From the NCBI RefSeq assembly GCF_020991455.1, contig NZ_JAJMOX010000022.1, forward strand, positions 1-36,855: 36,855 nt of DNA, written 5' to 3'. The DNA comes from Flavobacterium sp. JAS. GTDB taxonomy: Bacteria > Bacteroidota > Bacteroidia > Flavobacteriales > Flavobacteriaceae. Made by a program: the position numbers and the translations under genes. How positions within the stretch are numbered: the stretch's first letter is position 1; each line of letters opens with the position of its first letter. Shown in pieces: positions 32,465 through 36,855 of the stretch. Below the pieces are notes generated by a model. The model saw nothing but the letters and a program-made list of their open reading frames with translations. It was not told the DNA's origin and did not search any database.

Positions 32465-33826
32465 TTATAAATGAAAAAATAATTGAAATAAATTTGTGTT
32501 AATATCTGGAATACTGTAAGTTATGGTTGAGTTGTGCAGATTTAAAATACGGTGAACAATACGTAAACCCAGCCCAAAACCAGAGGTCCCTTTTGCATTT
32601 TCGCCACGCATAAAGGGCTGGAAGAGATTTTTTTGTTCTGTTTCATTTAAGGTTTTCCCAGTATTTAAAACCGAAACAATAAGATGTTCATTATCAGTGC
32701 TTATTTTTACTTTTGCCTGTTTATTGTTTGAGTAAACACAAGCATTTTTTAAAACATTACTCAAAGCAATTTCTAACAGATTTTTGTTTCCTTTGATTTC
32801 TAATGCAGTATCTAGATTGTCATTTTCTTCAATTTCAAATAAAATAACAAAATCCGGATAGCTTTTATTTAATTTTTCGATTGCCGAAAATAGAATTTCA
32901 TCAATGCGATGAATCTCATTATTTTCGTAGTTTTTGTTATCAATTTTAGATAAAATAAGCAATGAATTGATTAATTCAGTAAGTTGATTTACATCTGATA
33001 AAATTGTTTTTAGAAACGATTTTCTTTCTGTAGAAGTTTTAGGATCAGCTACAACATTTTCTATTTGCGAAGTAATTCTTGATAGCGGAGTTCTGAGTTC
33101 GTGCGAAGCGTGCGCTGTAAATTCTTTTTGCTTTTGATATGACACCTCAATCCTGTCCATCATAAAGTTAAACTCATTTGCGATCAAATCAATTTCGTTT
33201 TTGTTGCTTTTTGATTCAATACGTGTATCGAGATTATTCTCGTTTATGTTTTTAATTTTCTGATGAAAAGCACTCAACGGATTCATAGCTTTTTTTACCA
33301 TAAAAGAAGTTAAGACCCAGCAAATACAAGTAAAAAAGATATATGAAATGACTAAAGTATATCTTAAAAATAAGAGTTTTCTCTGGCCATAATCGTCAGT
33401 GGCAGATATTAAAGCATAAAAATCCCTGTCTTTAGTATCATAAAAAACACCATAAACTTCGTAGCTTCCTTGTTGTTTAAAAAAGGTTTTGTGTTTTTTA
33501 AGGTATTTTAAATCATCAACAGACCAATTGATTTTAGCATCATCAATACTGCTGTAGATAAGTTTATAGTTAGAATCGAAGACCAATGTCTTCTCGTCAT
33601 ATAATTTATTGATCGAATTTTGATCAATCATCTTTAAAAGCTGATCGTCAATTTGTTTTACATTAACCAAAAGTTTAATGTTCGAAAGTGCTTTTATTTC
33701 CAGTCGATCACGAAATTCTTCCTTTCTAAAATTAGAATACAAGACAAATATCAAAGTGGAAGCCAACCCAAAAAGGATTGTAAACAATAAACTAACTAAT
33801 AATGATATTCGATTCTTTAATGTCAT
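32465..33826 (-). CDS. Two-component sensor histidine kinase (metal-responsive, CusS-like)
   Basis: A 453-residue membrane kinase: helix at about 10-31, a periplasmic sensor domain (about 32-153), a second helix (about 154-176), then a HAMP-like linker. The H-box is FTAHASHELRTPLSR with phospho-acceptor His242, followed by an N-box (NVLKNACVYS), and G-boxes (GFGLGLRIVHRI). The sensor domain shows no obvious His/Cys metal cluster. The start overlaps the regulator stop by four bases (ATGA). It probably signals metal load to the regulator that controls the downstream efflux genes. Confidence 0.92.
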   Translation of the reverse strand: MTLKNRISLLVSLLFTILFGLASTLIFVLYSNFRKEEFRDRLEIKALSNIKLLVNVKQIDDQLLKMIDQNSINKLYDEKTLVFDSNYKLIYSSIDDAKINWSVDDLKYLKKHKTFFKQQGSYEVYGVFYDTKDRDFYALISATDDYGQRKLLFLRYTLVISYIFFTCICWVLTSFMVKKAMNPLSAFHQKIKNINENNLDTRIESKSNKNEIDLIANEFNFMMDRIEVSYQKQKEFTAHASHELRTPLSRITSQIENVVADPKTSTERKSFLKTILSDVNQLTELINSLLILSKIDNKNYENNEIHRIDEILFSAIEKLNKSYPDFVILFEIEENDNLDTALEIKGNKNLLEIALSNVLKNACVYSNNKQAKVKISTDNEHLIVSVLNTGKTLNETEQKNLFQPFMRGENAKGTSGFGLGLRIVHRILNLHNSTITYSIPDINTNLFQLFFHL

Positions 33827-34503
33827 TCCTGATCACTTAAATAATATCCGTATCCAATTTTGGTCCGAATTAGTTTTGTTTCGTGGTCTTTATCGATTTT
33901 TTTTCTTAGAAAGTTAATATAAACCTCAATGGTATTCTGATTAGTTTCAATATGATAATCCCAAAGTTTATCAGCAATAAATTGTTTAGAAAGTATTTTT
34001 CCTTTGGCTTGAGCTAAAATATGAATCAGTTTAAACTCTTTTGGAGTAAGTTTAATCTCTTCACCAGAGCGATATACTTTCATGTCATCTTCTAAAATCT
34101 CCAAATCCTGAATCAGTATTTTTTTCTCTGTTTGTTGTGGAATATCTTTTCGTCTCAACAAAGAAGAACATCTGGCGTATAATTCTTCAAAATGAAAAGG
34201 TTTTACTAAATAATCATCCGCTCCATTATCAAAAGAAGCAAGTTTGTCCTCAATCTCGCTAAAAGCAGTAAGCATAATTATAGGAGTCTTTTTATCAACT
34301 TCCCTGATTCCTTTGCAAACTTCGATACCATTTATTCCGGGAACATTAATATCCAGAATGATTAAATCATATTCATAAGGAAGATATTTCTTCAATAGTA
34401 AAGAACCATCATAATAGGGGAAACACTCGAATTCTTTTGAAGTAAAGAATGCTGAGATTTCTTTAGATAAAGTAAAATCGTCCTCGAGTAGTAGTATTTT
34501 CAT
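33823..34503 (-). CDS. OmpR/PhoB-family response regulator
   Basis: A 226-residue regulator with receiver domain (acidic pocket Asp8/Asp9, phospho-acceptor Asp51 in LIILDINVPG, Thr79 in MLTA, Lys101 in LVKPF) and a C-terminal winged-helix domain (about 128-226; LTPKEFKLIHILAQAKGKI, then NTIEVYINFLRKKID and IRTKIGYGYYL). It forms a pair with the overlapping kinase. Likely target: the TTAA repeats before tolC. An isolated hairpin lies 13 bp upstream of its start codon. Confidence 0.93.
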   Translation of the reverse strand: MKILLLEDDFTLSKEISAFFTSKEFECFPYYDGSLLLKKYLPYEYDLIILDINVPGINGIEVCKGIREVDKKTPIIMLTAFSEIEDKLASFDNGADDYLVKPFHFEELYARCSSLLRRKDIPQQTEKKILIQDLEILEDDMKVYRSGEEIKLTPKEFKLIHILAQAKGKILSKQFIADKLWDYHIETNQNTIEVYINFLRKKIDKDHETKLIRTKIGYGYYLSDQE

Positions 34504-34515
34504 ATTTTTTTAGAA

Positions 34516-34547
34516 ATCAATTCGGTTATTTCTATAACCGAATTGAT
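34516..34547. other. 14-bp perfect hairpin just upstream of the response regulator
   Basis: ATCAATTCGGTTAT (34516-34529) and its complement (34534-34547) flank a 4-base loop. On the minus strand it follows the M42 peptidase stop by 16 bp and ends 12 bp before the regulator ATG, without a T-run on that side. It may end M42 transcription, bind a regulator, or sit in the mRNA leader. Confidence 0.65.
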
Positions 34548-34563
34548 GTTTTAAATCTTGTTT

Positions 34564-35652
34564 TTATTTGAAATAAGAAAAAGTTTCATTGTTTTCAATC
34601 TTCAATAATGACTCATAAATCAATTTAATGACATTTTCGACATCATCTCTATGAACCATTTCTACCGTTGTATGCATATAACGCAAAGGCAATGAAATCA
34701 ATGCCGATGCCACGCCGCCATTGCTATAAGCAAAAGCATCAGTATCAGTTCCCGTAGCTCTTGAAGTTGCATGACGCTGAAACGGAATTTTATTCTCTTC
34801 GGCAATATCAACAATCAAATCGCGTAATCTGTTTTGAACTGCCGGTGCATAAGCAATAACAGGACCTTTACCCATTTTAAGATCACCTTCAACTTTTTTA
34901 TCAATCATTGGAGTAGTGGTATCATGGCAAACATCAGTCACAATAGCTACATTTGGTTTAATCGTTTGGGCGATCATCTCCGCTCCACGCAAACCAATCT
35001 CTTCCTGAACCGAATTTACAATATATAAACCAAAAGGCAATTCTTTTTTGTTTTCCTTTAATAAACGAGCTACTTCGGCAATCATAAATCCGCCCATTCT
35101 GTTATCAATTGCACGACAAACAAATTTGTTCTCGTTCAAAATCATAAATTCGTCAGGATATGTAATCACACAGCCTACATGAACGCCCATTGCCTCAACT
35201 TGTTCTTTGGTTTCGCAGCCTAAATCAATAAAAATATTGCTAATTTTTGGAGATTCTTCCTTATCACGTAATCTGGTATGAATTGCCGGCCATCCAAAAA
35301 CACCCTTTACAATTCCTTTTTTAGTATGAATATGTACTCTTTTAGAAGGTGCGATCTGGTGATCAGAACCACCATTTCGAATTACATATAATAAACCATC
35401 ATCAGTAATGTAGTTCACATACCATGAAATTTCGTCGGCATGACCTTCAATTACAACCTTAAAAGGCGCATCAGGATTAATAACCCCAACTGCCGTTCCG
35501 TAAGTATCAGTAATAAAAGTATCAACGTAAGGCTTTAAATAATTCATCCAAAGTTTTTGACCTTCACTTTCGTAACCTGTCGGTGAGGCGTTATTTAGGT
35601 AGCTTTCCAGGAAAGCAATGGAGGTATCTTTTAAGATAGATTCAGTACTCAT
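34564..35652 (-). CDS. M42-family metallo-aminopeptidase
   Basis: A 362-residue cytosolic enzyme with the M42 metal and active-site residues: EGHADEISWYV (first His-Asp), CRAIDNRMGG (bridging Asp), VQEEIGLRGA (general base Glu-Glu), TDVCHDTTTP (metal Asp), and ATGTDTDAF, then RYMHTTVEMVHRDD with the last His. The set is complete. M42 enzymes (TET peptidases, glutamyl aminopeptidases) trim short peptides, usually as dodecamers. It starts at 35652 (MSTESILKDT). It is divergent from the DUF4294 gene. Confidence 0.92.
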   Translation of the reverse strand: MSTESILKDTSIAFLESYLNNASPTGYESEGQKLWMNYLKPYVDTFITDTYGTAVGVINPDAPFKVVIEGHADEISWYVNYITDDGLLYVIRNGGSDHQIAPSKRVHIHTKKGIVKGVFGWPAIHTRLRDKEESPKISNIFIDLGCETKEQVEAMGVHVGCVITYPDEFMILNENKFVCRAIDNRMGGFMIAEVARLLKENKKELPFGLYIVNSVQEEIGLRGAEMIAQTIKPNVAIVTDVCHDTTTPMIDKKVEGDLKMGKGPVIAYAPAVQNRLRDLIVDIAEENKIPFQRHATSRATGTDTDAFAYSNGGVASALISLPLRYMHTTVEMVHRDDVENVIKLIYESLLKIENNETFSYFK

Positions 35653-35733
35653 AAAAATATTTTTTTGCTAATTTATAAATTTGGTATTAGAGTTGTATAT
35701 AAATATATAATTTTACATTTAAATTATGACTCA

Positions 35734-36414
35734 ATGAGATTTACCTACGTTATATTATTCTTTGTATTGATTTCGTTTACAAGCCAAGCCCAGGTTACAC
35801 CAAAGCCAAATCAGGAAATGGGCTATGTTTTAACCGAAAATGATTCTATATTAAGTGATACAATTCAATTGCCGGAGATTATCATTTCTAAAGAAAAGTT
35901 AGATCCCGAAGCACAAAAGCAATTTTTGATTCTTCAAAACCGAGTTTATAAAGTGTATCCTTATGCTAAACTAGCTGCAGATCGTTTGACGGCGTTAAAT
36001 CAAGGAATGGCACGTTTGAAAACCAATCGCGAAAAGAAAAAGTATTTTAAAATCGTTGAAGATTATCTTAATAATGAATTCGAAGAAAGATTAAAGAAAT
36101 TGTCACGCAGACAAGGTCAGATTCTTGTCAAATTAATCAATAGACAAACAGGAATCACAACTTATGAATTGATCCGAACCTTAAAAAGCGGATTCAAAGC
36201 CTTTGTTTCTAATACAACTGCCAATTTGTTTGATATAAGTTTAAAAAAAGAATACAAGCCGTATGAAGTAAACGAAGACTATTTAATAGAAACCATACTT
36301 CAGCGTGCTTTCGACTCTGGTCGATTAATCAATCAGAAACCCGCCAATCCCGTAGATTATAATGATCTGATGAATTACTGGGAAGAAAAAGCCAAAACAC
36401 AAGCTAAAAAATAA
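35734..36414 (+). CDS. Secreted DUF4294-domain protein
   Basis: A 226-residue protein with signal peptide MRFTYVILFFVLISFTSQAQ and a DUF4294 body: LPEIIISKEKLDPEAQKQFLILQNRVYKVYPYAKLAADRL, then NEFEERLKKLSRRQGQILVKLINRQTGITTYELI. This family is widespread in Bacteroidota, of unknown function, and expected in the periplasm. The start was set at 35734 rather than 35665 because it yields a clean signal peptide. The earlier frame would put 23 residues of poor sequence in front. A terminator follows 35 bp after the stop. Confidence 0.88.
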   Translation: MRFTYVILFFVLISFTSQAQVTPKPNQEMGYVLTENDSILSDTIQLPEIIISKEKLDPEAQKQFLILQNRVYKVYPYAKLAADRLTALNQGMARLKTNREKKKYFKIVEDYLNNEFEERLKKLSRRQGQILVKLINRQTGITTYELIRTLKSGFKAFVSNTTANLFDISLKKEYKPYEVNEDYLIETILQRAFDSGRLINQKPANPVDYNDLMNYWEEKAKTQAKK

Positions 36415-36448
36415 TTACTCCTTATATAAGAGTAAAATTTCATAACAC

Positions 36449-36487
36449 AACCCGATAGGTTTCCAAAACCTGTCGGGTTTATTTTTG
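36449..36487 (+). terminator. Terminator after the DUF4294 gene
   Basis: A 14-bp stem with one G-T pair (36449-36462 with 36466-36479) closes on three bases and is followed by a T-rich tail. Confidence 0.85.
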
Positions 36488-36855
36488 TCTTTATATATTA
36501 AGGAGAAGTAATTTTGTCCAGCTGAGTGTCCCGAGGCTTCGGGAGAAGCAAGCTCAACATTAGAATTTGTAATTTAAGATTTGGAATTTCATAAAGATTA
36601 GGAGCTATTTCCTGCTATCCGTTCCAATCTTTTGTGCCGAACAAGGATTTCCACTTTTATCGGGGCTAGGGCATGGGTTTCCAGAAGAGAAATTTAATTC
36701 AAGAGAAAAACACACACCCAAAAGAGAAAACTTAGCATGTTTGCGTCTTTGCGCGAGATAAAAACCAGCAAAAAAGCAGCTCATAGACTTTTTAAACCCC
36801 AATAGCCCTAATAAAAAAGAAAAACAGTAACCTTCGCGCGGTGGTGTCTTGATGA
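36488..36855. repeat. Non-coding tail with an interspersed-repeat-like element
   Basis: This 368-bp stretch to the window edge has no gene I can support. A small stem CCCGA/TCGGG lies at about 36530-36542. At 36600-36675, read on the minus strand, is a block with TAGCCCCGAT, GTGGAAATCC, TTGTTCGGCAC and GGAACGGATAGCAGGAAAT, which resembles a block I recall as abundant between flavobacterial genes. GTTTGCGTCTTTGCGCGAG near 36739-36757 echoes the 'TTTGCG' words of the other repeat regions. Confidence 0.5.

Noticed and set aside
36605..36802. 65-residue minus-strand ORF
   Set aside because: It overlaps the repeat-like block, has no start context or family resemblance, and its sequence is a translation of the intergenic repeat words.
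36560..36855. tRNA or rRNA fragment near the right edge
   Set aside because: No cloverleaf with TTC-loop sequence or rRNA-like stretch was seen. The G/C-richer words fit a repeat better.

Overview
The window looks like part of a Flavobacterium (Bacteroidota) chromosome. The evidence is low G+C, promoters of the TTG-N(17-21)-TAnnTTTG type, the gliding-motility genes gldF and gldG, and many proteins of familiar flavobacterial families. Assignments rest on reading translated sequence and motifs; no database search was run.

Region 1 (1 to about 10.4 kb) is the integrase-proximal end of an integrative and conjugative element (ICE). A plus-strand operon encodes the Bacteroidetes-type conjugation apparatus: the tail of a gene that is probably traG, three related secreted helical proteins (a TraI-like gene plus two paralogues), traJ, traK, a TraL-like gene, traM and traN. 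After these come an accessory protein, two small DNA-binding proteins and an 82-residue orphan with its own promoter. Facing them are a tyrosine recombinase and, just upstream of it, a zinc-finger/double-HTH protein that may be its directionality factor. Between that gene and mnmE lie 250 bp with phased TTAAG repeats, paired GGTACAA repeats and a degenerate copy of the last codons of mnmE. This suggests the element sits at the 3' end of mnmE. Its other end, relaxase and coupling protein lie outside the window.

Region 2 (10.4 to 26.8 kb) is core chromosome: mnmE, a universal stress protein behind an FNR/CRP-like palindrome, a membrane-anchored MutS-like ATPase, a DsbA/FrnE-like oxidoreductase, dnaN, gldG-gldF, an ABM-domain protein, a SAM hydroxide adenosyltransferase, phoH, a DUF1801 protein, a HAD phosphatase, purC, an SRPBCC protein, a secreted ankyrin protein and a DUF2238 membrane protein. 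Several intergenic gaps hold long inverted repeats and tandem TTGAAAC units that recur within the window.

Region 3 (26.9 to 34.5 kb) is a metal-efflux unit on the minus strand: response regulator and sensor kinase, then TolC-like outer membrane protein, lipoprotein adaptor and HME-type RND pump. Between kinase and tolC sit four TTAA-centred repeats spaced 10-12 bp apart, the probable binding site of the response regulator. The pump carries the DFG-x3-DG-A-x3-VE signature associated with divalent cations (Zn/Co/Cd) rather than copper.

Region 4 (34.5 to 36.9 kb) holds an M42 aminopeptidase, a divergent secreted DUF4294 protein and a long non-coding tail with an interspersed-repeat-like element.

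I found no clear wholly new multi-gene system. The best leads are the integration junction at mnmE, the phased operator of the efflux operon, the three-paralogue cluster in the ICE, the FNR-like class II site, the candidate leaderless promoters, and the recurring intergenic repeat modules.
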